The notes under the pieces are model-generated. The model ran no database searches. It saw only the letters and a program-made list of their open reading frames with translations, and was not told the origin of the DNA. A stretch of DNA of 64,000 bases from the NCBI RefSeq assembly GCF_014638915.1, contig NZ_BMFQ01000002.1:62001-126000 (forward strand), in the 5' to 3' direction. Within the stretch, counting starts at the first letter, position 1. Every line of letters starts with the position of its first letter. Below are positions 56,333 to 64,000 of this stretch, piece after piece. Position numbers and translations under genes: made by a program. This DNA is from Xanthomarina arctica (GTDB taxonomy: Bacteria; Bacteroidota; Bacteroidia; Flavobacteriales; Flavobacteriaceae).

Positions 56333-59208
56333 AGAATCTTTGGAAGAACAGGCAAGAAAGGGGAAACAGGAAATATCTACTTTATACATTTCTGCTAATA
56401 AGTACTACTTCTTTTACTCAACAATTTACTAATTACACCACCAAAGACGGGTTGCCTAGTAACCATATATATAAAACAGCACAAGATAATAAAGGTTTTT
56501 TGTGGTTTGCAACAGATAAAGGTCTCGTGAAATACAATGGTAATACCATGAGAACTTTCACCACCAAAGATGGTTTAGCAACTAACGATGTTTGGGGAAT
56601 TTATCCAACTCCAGATGGTAAATTATGGTATCTTTCTAAAGCTTCAAGACTAGGATATATAGAAAACGACAGTGTTTATGCTTTTGAAAGCGAGGAAAAA
56701 GGAGAAATTTTCAACCCTATTTTTTCTAGTCAAATTGGAAATGATGTTGTTTTAACAAGTTCAAATAGATTTCATATTCTAGAAGACAAAAAATGGAAGC
56801 TTTTAGCAAATTATAAATCTGGAGGTTTAATTGCAGGCGGTTATGTTAAAAACAATGAGTTTTCAAGGTTTAAAACCAATGAAACCTTCGATACTCTTTT
56901 GGTTCAGGATGCAAAGAATAATACTATTAAAACACTGGCTTTTAGTAATGTGCTAGAAAGAGTCCATTCAAGAGGTCAAATTGCAGATAGTTTGTTTTAT
57001 TGGGTAAATGACAAGCAATACTCTATCATCAATTTAAATACTTTGAAATTTTACAGTAGAAGTTTTCAAGAAGAAATTGGTTTAGAAACATCTAAATATT
57101 TAAGAATCAATCTAATTAATAATCAAATACAAATTTCAGGAAGTGGTTTTGTAGGCATTTTAGATAGCGATTTACATATTAAAAATACGTATTATATCCC
57201 AGAACATTTGAAAGCTCACTTTGGGTTTATAGACAAATCAGGATCCATTTGGATAAGTACGTTTACAAATGGCATTTATCATTTACCTTTAGAAAAACAG
57301 AGCATTCAGTATAGCTTTCCTACAGAAACAGTAACCAATATTAACTTTGTAAACAATAAAATTATTGCTAATGTTTCTAATAAAGGGTTTTATGGCTATG
57401 ATAATTCTATAAGGGAGTTTGTTCCATTTATAATTGAGGAAGATTACATTTTTAATGCCTCCTATATAAAAGAATTAGATACAGAATATTACTTATCCAA
57501 ATTAAATGTAAGAACAGTTAAAAACAATGTAATAAGGGAGATAGATCTTTCTAATAATTTATATGGTATTAATGATAGAGCCACTCAACTAGTGCTCTAT
57601 CACAATTTTTTATACGGTCAATTTTCTTTTGGAATCAATAAAATAAATCCAGAAAACTTTAAAATTGAAAGCGAGTATATTCAGCACGGAATTAACCAAT
57701 TATTAAACTTTAATAATCAGTTATTGGTAGCAACGTCCAACGGATTAAAAGAATTTAAAGATGAAGAATTCGAAAGCTTTAGGTTTGACAATACAGAATT
57801 TAATAAACCTATTTTAAGCATTGTTAAACTCTCAGATATAGAGGTTTTAATAAATACAGATGGCTTTGGTACTTATATTTCAGATTTAAAAACGATTAGG
57901 CAATTACCAAAGTCTGAATTTTTAATAGTAAATAATGGGTTTGTAGATGGTACTTCTATTTGGTTAGCGACTGAATCTGGTGTTTTAAAATACGCTAAGT
58001 TGAAGGATGATTATGTTCTTCAGATGCATTTAGATGTGAGTAATGGTTTGCCCTCCAACAACGTGAATGATTTGCTTGTTCATCAAAATCAGCTCATGGT
58101 TTGTACTAATAATGGTATTGCAATTATACCAAAAGACTTAAAAATTAAATCTCAATTATTAGATATTTATTTTGATAAAGCCAGTTATAACAATCAAAAT
58201 ATTACTGCTAATAATTCAATTTTTAGTTATCAAAACAACAACAATTTAAGTTTCACGGTAACTAGCATAGATTTTTCAGAACAACTTACTAACTTATCTT
58301 ATAATTACAAACTATTCCCATTAGATAAAAACTGGACGGCTACAACTACAAAAAACTTCAACATTAATAATCTTAAACCAGGAAGCTATACTTTCTTTAT
58401 AGAGTCCAATGGTATAGAAAAGTCATTAGATTTTGTAATAAAACCTCTGTGGTGGCAAAAAATTTGGTTTAAAGCTTTCATGATATTGTTAGGAATTGTT
58501 TTTGTGACCTTAGTTTCAAGATATTTTGTAAGACAATCGCAGTTTAAGAAGAATCAAAAAATTTTTCAGGACAAACGTTTGTCAGAATTACAACTAAAAG
58601 CATTGCGTTCTCAAATGAATCCTCATTTTGTATTCAATTCTTTGTCTGCTATACAGTATTATATTGGTGAAAATAATTTTGAAACCTCTGAGTTATATTT
58701 GGTGAAATTTTCAAAACTCATTCGTCAATTCTTTGAACTTTCTAAAGAAAATGAAATCTCATTATCAAGAGAAGTGAGTTTGCTTAATGGCTATTTGGAA
58801 ATCGAAAAACTTCGTTTTAAGGAAAAATTAAATTTTAATATTTATGTAGATCCAAAATTAGATACAAAAACCACCAAAATACCAACCATGTTATTACAAC
58901 CCATTGTCGAAAATGCAGTAAACCATGGTGTTTTTAATAAATTAGAGAATGGATTTATTACCTTAAATTTCGTCTATTTGGATCATCAAACCTTTAAAGT
59001 GGAAATTATAGATGATGGAGTAGGTTTTGTAAATACTAAAAAGCGAGAGAATAAAAACGTAAAATCTTCTAATGTTTTAAAAGATAGATTGCATTTTTTA
59101 AATTATTCTGAAAAATGGGATATAGATTATAAAACCGAAGAATTAAGTCCTGATTTAGCAGATAGAGGTAATAAAGCGACATTTCTAATTAAGAAAATTC
59201 AAAAATGA
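56266..59208 (+). CDS. LytS-type sensor histidine kinase with two-component propeller and Y_Y_Y domain
   Basis: A hybrid membrane sensor. The periplasmic part has two-component-propeller repeats (TKDGLPSNHIYKTAQDNKGFLWFATDKGLVKYNG, TKDGLATNDVWGI) and a Y_Y_Y domain, then a membrane helix (about 738-757, IWFKAFMILLGIVFVTLVSRYF). The kinase core has the phosphorylated H787 in RSQMNPHFVFNSLSAIQYYI and the N box PIVENAVNHGV. The start is unclear: TTG 56266 is inside a long hairpin, TTG 56305 is also in it, and the signal-like KYLLYTFLLISTTSFTQQ begins at about residue 36 without a start codon. It overlaps the regulator gene by 4 bp. Confidence 0.85.
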   Translation: MKQKKRHISILSNLIWCFFYVSKNLWKNRQERGNRKYLLYTFLLISTTSFTQQFTNYTTKDGLPSNHIYKTAQDNKGFLWFATDKGLVKYNGNTMRTFTTKDGLATNDVWGIYPTPDGKLWYLSKASRLGYIENDSVYAFESEEKGEIFNPIFSSQIGNDVVLTSSNRFHILEDKKWKLLANYKSGGLIAGGYVKNNEFSRFKTNETFDTLLVQDAKNNTIKTLAFSNVLERVHSRGQIADSLFYWVNDKQYSIINLNTLKFYSRSFQEEIGLETSKYLRINLINNQIQISGSGFVGILDSDLHIKNTYYIPEHLKAHFGFIDKSGSIWISTFTNGIYHLPLEKQSIQYSFPTETVTNINFVNNKIIANVSNKGFYGYDNSIREFVPFIIEEDYIFNASYIKELDTEYYLSKLNVRTVKNNVIREIDLSNNLYGINDRATQLVLYHNFLYGQFSFGINKINPENFKIESEYIQHGINQLLNFNNQLLVATSNGLKEFKDEEFESFRFDNTEFNKPILSIVKLSDIEVLINTDGFGTYISDLKTIRQLPKSEFLIVNNGFVDGTSIWLATESGVLKYAKLKDDYVLQMHLDVSNGLPSNNVNDLLVHQNQLMVCTNNGIAIIPKDLKIKSQLLDIYFDKASYNNQNITANNSIFSYQNNNNLSFTVTSIDFSEQLTNLSYNYKLFPLDKNWTATTTKNFNINNLKPGSYTFFIESNGIEKSLDFVIKPLWWQKIWFKAFMILLGIVFVTLVSRYFVRQSQFKKNQKIFQDKRLSELQLKALRSQMNPHFVFNSLSAIQYYIGENNFETSELYLVKFSKLIRQFFELSKENEISLSREVSLLNGYLEIEKLRFKEKLNFNIYVDPKLDTKTTKIPTMLLQPIVENAVNHGVFNKLENGFITLNFVYLDHQTFKVEIIDDGVGFVNTKKRENKNVKSSNVLKDRLHFLNYSEKWDIDYKTEELSPDLADRGNKATFLIKKIQK

Positions 59209-59945
59209 ACAATATAACAGCCATTTTAGTAGACGATGAGATTTCAAACCTAAAAGGCTTACAAAAAAAGATTGTAAGCTTATTTCCTGAAATTCAGATT
59301 TTGGGAGCTTACCAAAAACCTGAAGAAGCTATTGTAGCATTAGAGAATCAAGAGGTGAATATCTTGTTTTTAGATATTGAAATGCCGAGAATGAATGGTT
59401 TTGAATTACTTTCAAAACTCAAAGAAGTTAATTTTCAGGTCATTTTTGTAACTGCTTACAGTGAATATGCTATAGAAGCCTTTAAAAAATCTGCCATAGA
59501 TTACATCTTAAAACCAATTGATAATGATGATTTGGTTATTGCCGTAAATAAAGCGGTAGATGTTATTAAGTTAAAGAATGAGAGTGAAAATAATTTAAAA
59601 TTAGTAAGCATCTTAGAGGAAAGTGTTTCTAAAAACAATAAAATTATTATACCAACCCAAAAGGGAATCTCTTTTATACCAGAAGATGAGGTTTTGCATT
59701 TAGAAGGTTATGAAGGCTATACTAAAATTCATATTATAAATAGTGTCACCGTTACTAGCTCTTATAATTTGGGCAAGTTTGAGAAATTGTTGAGTTCTAA
59801 ATTTTTTAAATGTCATAAATCTCATATTGTTAATTTAGAAAAAGTACGCCATTTTGAAAACGAAGGCTATGTTGTTTTAGATAATGATTATAGAATCCCC
59901 ATATCAAAAGCTAATAAGAAAGCTTTTCTAAATTTGTTTAATTAG
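59205..59945 (+). CDS. LytTR family response regulator
   Basis: A 246-residue regulator. The receiver domain has D10-D11, the phospho-accepting D57 (LFLDIEMPRMNG), T83 and K103 (YILKPID). The C-terminal LytTR DNA-binding domain (about 145-245) has DEVLHLEGYEGYTKIHI and FFKCHKSHIVNLEKV. It pairs with the kinase, whose 3' end it overlaps. The target genes are unknown; the neighbouring lipoprotein genes or itself are candidates. Confidence 0.94.
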   Translation: MNNITAILVDDEISNLKGLQKKIVSLFPEIQILGAYQKPEEAIVALENQEVNILFLDIEMPRMNGFELLSKLKEVNFQVIFVTAYSEYAIEAFKKSAIDYILKPIDNDDLVIAVNKAVDVIKLKNESENNLKLVSILEESVSKNNKIIIPTQKGISFIPEDEVLHLEGYEGYTKIHIINSVTVTSSYNLGKFEKLLSSKFFKCHKSHIVNLEKVRHFENEGYVVLDNDYRIPISKANKKAFLNLFN

Positions 59946-60093
59946 GATCCATATTTATTCTAAATTCATAAGTATTCATATTCAATGCCATCCATTAACT
60001 TGCGCTAAAAAAATAAAAACGGTTTTTCATATGTTCGATAAAATGTTGTAAAAATATTTTAAATTTATTTAAAAAATAAGATATCTTTATGAC

Positions 60094-61653
60094 ATGGAGA
60101 AACAGAAAAAGAAATGGTTAAAGATTGTCGGCATTGTGATTGCCGTTCTCTTTTTAGGGTTTTTTATAACCCAATATGTTGTAAAATCTAAGTTAGAAAA
60201 TACCTTGTCAACCAAATTACCGGAAACTTTAAAATTGACATACGATGATTTGCATTTTAGTTTGTTACAGGGTCAAGTAACAATAGATAATATAAAACTT
60301 ACCAGTTTTGGAAAAACGGTTCAAAAACCCAATGCAGAACTTAAACTAGAGCATCTAATTATTAGTGGTTTTGGTTATTGGAATTTTTTAGTCAATAATT
60401 TGATTCAAGTTAATGATGTTTATTTTAAAAAACCAGACATTTCTTACTATCACAATGCATCAATTCCAGAGGAAGAGTATCAGGCCTCTCAAAGCAATTC
60501 ATTCGATAAACGTGTTGAAATTAAACAGTTTAAAATAGATGAAGGTCGAGTTAAAGTTATAAATTCTGAAACAGATTCCTTAAAGCTTCAAACACAAAAT
60601 ATTAATTTAAAGATTAAAAATATTCTTTATAATGAAGAAACAAAAAACCGTAAACTTCCTATTGATTTTGGGAGTTACAGTCTGTTTTTTGATTCGTTCT
60701 TCGCGCAAATGGGCGACTATGAGAATGTAACCTTAAAGCAAGCTTCAGTAACAAACAAGACTATAGATTTAACAGAATTTAAATTATATACAAAATATTC
60801 AAAAGAAACCTTATCCAAAATTATTCCTTTTCAACGTGATCATTACAATTTAGAGATAGATTCTATTGTTGTAAACCAACCAAAGCTAGATGTTGTAAGA
60901 GATTCTGTTTTTAGCTTTGATAGTAATAAGATTGTTGTATATCAGCCCGATTTTAAGGTGTATAGAGATAAGCTTGTTACAGACGATCTACGTTTTAAGC
61001 CATTGTTTAGTAGGATGCTTCGCGATTTAAAGTTTGATCTAAATGTGGAAAATCTTATCATTCAGGATGCAGACATAGAGTACTCGGAAAAAGCAAAACT
61101 CAATAAAGAAGCCGGAAATATTAATTTTGGAAAACTTAATGCAGATATAAAGCATGTAAGCAACACCTACCAATCGCCCACAAAAACAACCATTCATGTG
61201 GAATCTCAATTTATGCAACACGCGCCTTTAAAAGTTGATTGGTCCTTTGATGTGAATGATGAATCTGATCTATTTAAATTTCAAGCGGAAATAGATGATC
61301 TGAATGCGAGTTATATGAATCAGTATATGGAACCAAATCTAAATATTCGTTTAGAAGGGGAATTAAATAGAACCTATTTTACAATTTCTGGGACTGATAA
61401 TTTATCTAGTATAGATTTTAAGGTGAAATTTGAAGAGTTTAATGTAACTGCTCTTAAAGAAGATGGCAATGAAGAAAACCAATTTCTATCTAAGGTTATA
61501 AACATATTTGTATCTAAAAATAGTAGTAATAAAAAGAGTGCCTTCAAGGAAGCTACCCGACATGATATAGAACGCCAAAAAACAAAATCGGTGTTTAATT
61601 TTATATGGATAAGTACACAAGCAGGTTTATTAAAAGCAATGATTATAGAATAG
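60094..61653 (+). CDS. AsmA/DUF748-like envelope protein
   Basis: A 519-residue protein with one N-terminal membrane helix (KIVGIVIAVLFLGFFITQYVV, 10-30) followed by repeated amphipathic beta strands (LPETLKLTYDDLHFSLLQGQVTIDNIKLTSFGKTV) typical of AsmA/DUF748 envelope proteins. Later segments (DSIVVNQPKLDVV, KFDLNVENLIIQDADIEYSEK) repeat the pattern. Such proteins are implicated in lipid transport to the outer membrane. The C-terminus is basic (NKKSAFKEATRHDIERQK) and ends with a short hydrophobic run. It is not clearly linked to neighbours. Confidence 0.78.
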   Translation: MEKQKKKWLKIVGIVIAVLFLGFFITQYVVKSKLENTLSTKLPETLKLTYDDLHFSLLQGQVTIDNIKLTSFGKTVQKPNAELKLEHLIISGFGYWNFLVNNLIQVNDVYFKKPDISYYHNASIPEEEYQASQSNSFDKRVEIKQFKIDEGRVKVINSETDSLKLQTQNINLKIKNILYNEETKNRKLPIDFGSYSLFFDSFFAQMGDYENVTLKQASVTNKTIDLTEFKLYTKYSKETLSKIIPFQRDHYNLEIDSIVVNQPKLDVVRDSVFSFDSNKIVVYQPDFKVYRDKLVTDDLRFKPLFSRMLRDLKFDLNVENLIIQDADIEYSEKAKLNKEAGNINFGKLNADIKHVSNTYQSPTKTTIHVESQFMQHAPLKVDWSFDVNDESDLFKFQAEIDDLNASYMNQYMEPNLNIRLEGELNRTYFTISGTDNLSSIDFKVKFEEFNVTALKEDGNEENQFLSKVINIFVSKNSSNKKSAFKEATRHDIERQKTKSVFNFIWISTQAGLLKAMIIE

Positions 61654-61753
61654 CTGCTGATTAAAGAACTTTTAAATTGTTTATAATTAATCGTAAATCT
61701 TGCCTCGATAAAGTGTAACAATGGTTATTTTTATCCCTTAAAATGAAAGAGAT

Positions 61754-64000
61754 TTGGAGACCTATTTAAGTCAGTTAAACGAAGCACAATTAGCACCTAC
61801 CATTCAGAAGGATGGCCCCATGATAGTTATTGCTGGAGCAGGTTCTGGAAAAACCAGAGTACTAACCTTTAGAATAGCCTATTTAATGAGTCAGGGTGTG
61901 GACTCTTTTAATATTCTAGCTTTAACCTTTACCAATAAAGCCGCTCGTGAAATGAAGGAGCGTATTGCTACTATTGTAGGGACAAGTGAGGCAAAAAATT
62001 TGTGGATGGGAACTTTTCACTCAGTTTTTGCTAAAATATTGCGTTTTGAAGCAGATAGATTAGGCTATCCAAGTAATTTTACTATTTACGATACTCAAGA
62101 TTCAGACAGATTAATTGCCTCTATCATTAAGGAGATGAATTTGGATAAAGAGCTTTATAAATACAAACAGATTCGCTCTAGAATTTCTTCATATAAAAAC
62201 AATTTAATAACGGTTAAAGCTTATTCACAAAATCCAGAACTAAAGGAAGCAGATGCTATGGCAAGACGTCCAAAAATGGGCGAAATCTATAAAAATTATG
62301 TAGACAGATGTTTTAAAGCTGGCGCCATGGATTTTGATGATCTATTATTAAAAACCAACGAGCTCTTAACACGTTTTCCTGAAGTTTTAGCCAAGTATCA
62401 AGACAAGTTTCGTTACATTTTAGTGGATGAGTATCAAGATACAAACCATAGTCAGTATTTAATTGTTAGAGCTTTATCAGATCGCTTTCAAAATATTTGT
62501 GTGGTTGGAGATGATGCTCAAAGTATTTATGCTTTCCGTGGTGCAAACATTAATAATATTTTGAATTTTCAAAAGGATTATGACGATGTGAAGCTTTTTA
62601 GGTTAGAACAAAATTATCGTTCTACAAAAAATATTGTAAATGCCGCCAACTCCATAATTGATAAAAATCAAACAAAATTGGATAAGGTTGTTTGGACAGC
62701 CAATGATGATGGAGCAAAAATAAAAGTCAACCGTTCTTTAACAGATGGAGATGAAGGCCGTTTTGTAGCCAGTTCCATTTTTGAGAATAAAATGCAAAAT
62801 CAATTAAAGAATAGCGATTTTGCCATATTATATAGAACCAATGCACAATCTCGTGCCATGGAGGATGCCTTGAGAAAACGCGATATTCCTTATAGAATTT
62901 ATGGCGGTTTATCCTTTTATCAACGTAAAGAAATTAAAGATGTCTTGTCCTATTTGCGCTTGGTGATAAATCCAGCCGATGAAGAGGCGTTAAAACGAGT
63001 TATTAATTATCCTGCTCGAGGGATTGGTCAAACAACGCTTGATAGATTAATAGTTGCAGCCAATGGTTATGAACGTTCTATTTTTGAGGTTCTTCAGAAT
63101 ATCGATAAGTTAGATCTCAATATCAATTCCGGAACTAAAAATAAATTAAGAGATTTCGTAACTACTATTGAAAGCTTTCAAGTTCTAAATAAAACGGCTA
63201 ACGCTTTTGAATTAGCAGAACACGTGACTAAGGCCACAGGTTTAATTAGAGAACTCAATAAAGATGGCACGCCAGAAGGCGTTGCTAAAATGGAAAATAT
63301 TGAGGAGCTTTTAAATGGTATCAAGGATTTTGTTGAAGGACAAAAAGAAATCGTAGATGCTACTGCATCCTTAGCTGAATTTTTAGAAGATGTGGCTCTT
63401 GCTACCGATTTAGATGCGGATAAGGGTGATGCAGATCATGTAGCGTTAATGACCATTCACTTAGCAAAAGGATTGGAATTTCCGTATGTATATATTGTTG
63501 GTTTGGAGGAAGATTTATTTCCAAGCGCCATGAGTATGAATACAAGAAGTGAGCTAGAGGAGGAGAGACGTTTGTTTTATGTAGCACTTACAAGAGCCGA
63601 AAAACAAGCTTATCTTACTTACGCCTTATCACGATACCGTTGGGGGAAATTAATAGATTCCGAACCAAGTCGTTTTATAGAAGAAATTGATGAAGAATTT
63701 CTAGATATTATTACGCCTATAGAAGAAAGACGCTTTAACCCAATGTTAGATGCAGATATTTTTGGAGATGATATTTCTGAAATTAAAAGACAGGCAAATG
63801 CGAATAAAATTCGATTTAAAAAACCAGTGCAGCCTACTTTTAAGAAAAAAGGAGCGGCAGCCGAGAAGACACCAGAAAAAACAATTATAAGCACGCCAAA
63901 AAACCTAAAACCAGTAAGTAAAGCTGGTGGAAACGTTAATTTATTTGATAGCAAGTTGACTGTAGGAAATATAGTAGAACATTTGCGTTTTGGCAAAGGT
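61754..64000 (+). CDS. UvrD/PcrA-like SF1 DNA helicase (3' end outside window)
   Basis: A 3'-5' superfamily 1 helicase; 749 codons are present. It starts at TTG 61754 (LETYLSQLNEAQLAP), which fits the family N-terminus; no ATG lies nearby and it is therefore easily missed. Motifs are Walker A AGAGSGKT with K33, ALTFTNKAAREMKERI, DEYQDTN with D225, FRGANINNI, EQNYRSTKNI, the AKGLEFPYVYIVGLEEDLFP block and EERRLFYVALTRA. The C-terminal VGNIVEHLRFGKG continues beyond the window as the Tudor-like region. It serves DNA repair and fork remodelling. Confidence 0.95.
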   Translation, partial: METYLSQLNEAQLAPTIQKDGPMIVIAGAGSGKTRVLTFRIAYLMSQGVDSFNILALTFTNKAAREMKERIATIVGTSEAKNLWMGTFHSVFAKILRFEADRLGYPSNFTIYDTQDSDRLIASIIKEMNLDKELYKYKQIRSRISSYKNNLITVKAYSQNPELKEADAMARRPKMGEIYKNYVDRCFKAGAMDFDDLLLKTNELLTRFPEVLAKYQDKFRYILVDEYQDTNHSQYLIVRALSDRFQNICVVGDDAQSIYAFRGANINNILNFQKDYDDVKLFRLEQNYRSTKNIVNAANSIIDKNQTKLDKVVWTANDDGAKIKVNRSLTDGDEGRFVASSIFENKMQNQLKNSDFAILYRTNAQSRAMEDALRKRDIPYRIYGGLSFYQRKEIKDVLSYLRLVINPADEEALKRVINYPARGIGQTTLDRLIVAANGYERSIFEVLQNIDKLDLNINSGTKNKLRDFVTTIESFQVLNKTANAFELAEHVTKATGLIRELNKDGTPEGVAKMENIEELLNGIKDFVEGQKEIVDATASLAEFLEDVALATDLDADKGDADHVALMTIHLAKGLEFPYVYIVGLEEDLFPSAMSMNTRSELEEERRLFYVALTRAEKQAYLTYALSRYRWGKLIDSEPSRFIEEIDEEFLDIITPIEERRFNPMLDADIFGDDISEIKRQANANKIRFKKPVQPTFKKKGAAAEKTPEKTIISTPKNLKPVSKAGGNVNLFDSKLTVGNIVEHLRFGKG

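Overview
The window is AT-rich, densely coded chromosomal DNA from a member of the Flavobacteriaceae (Bacteroidota). Evidence for this includes a type B type-IX-secretion C-terminal sorting domain, many Bacteroidota-style lipoproteins, promoters of the TTG-N19/20-TAnnTTTG type, a small bacterial SRP RNA, YtxJ (bacillithiol redox), DUF1015, DUF3857 and LytTR/Y_Y_Y two-component proteins. Most genes are housekeeping. No prophage, insertion sequence, CRISPR array, rRNA or tRNA was recognised.

Layout. 1-7400 is a minus-strand block: a cut-off DUF3857/transglutaminase-fold protein, a DnaQ-like exonuclease fused to a GIY-YIG/UvrC-like region, YggS, DUF1015, a four-helix-bundle protein beside a 7-bp minisatellite, 3-hydroxybutyryl-CoA dehydrogenase and a Gfo/Idh/MocA oxidoreductase. 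7.5-8.9 kb holds pcm and a toxin-antitoxin pair bracketed by a 55-bp duplication of the pcm 3' end. 8.9-18.3 kb has smpB, a histidine phosphatase, deoC-deoD, mqo, clpB and ytxJ. 18.3-21.2 kb is a three-gene efflux cassette (YiaW-like, YiaV/HlyD-like, TolC-like). 21.5-29.5 kb has pheT, a cold-shock protein, a methyltransferase, DUF2007, an ABC-F ATPase, a thioredoxin-fold lipoprotein without CxxC, and fsa. 29.7-33.6 kb is a 1306-residue secreted adhesin-like protein. 33.6-42.3 kb has an SDR enzyme, SRP RNA, glutaminyl cyclase, a thioesterase, a beta-helix lipoprotein, glyA, fahA and a TlpA-like lipoprotein.

42.3-51.5 kb carries a large SF2 helicase with two predicted membrane segments, recG, an M1 peptidase and two tandem patatins. 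52.3-60 kb is lgt followed by four lipoprotein-type genes (one with a nonsense codon in its signal peptide) and then a LytS-type sensor kinase and LytTR regulator, whose start region contains a very long hairpin. The window ends with an AsmA-like protein and a truncated UvrD/PcrA helicase.

The most interesting points are: the TA cassette that duplicated the end of pcm; the membrane-spanning SF2 helicase; the lgt-lipoprotein-two-component neighbourhood with its hairpin; the heptanucleotide array with inverted degenerate copies around the four-helix-bundle gene; and several genes whose good reading frames lack a normal start codon.
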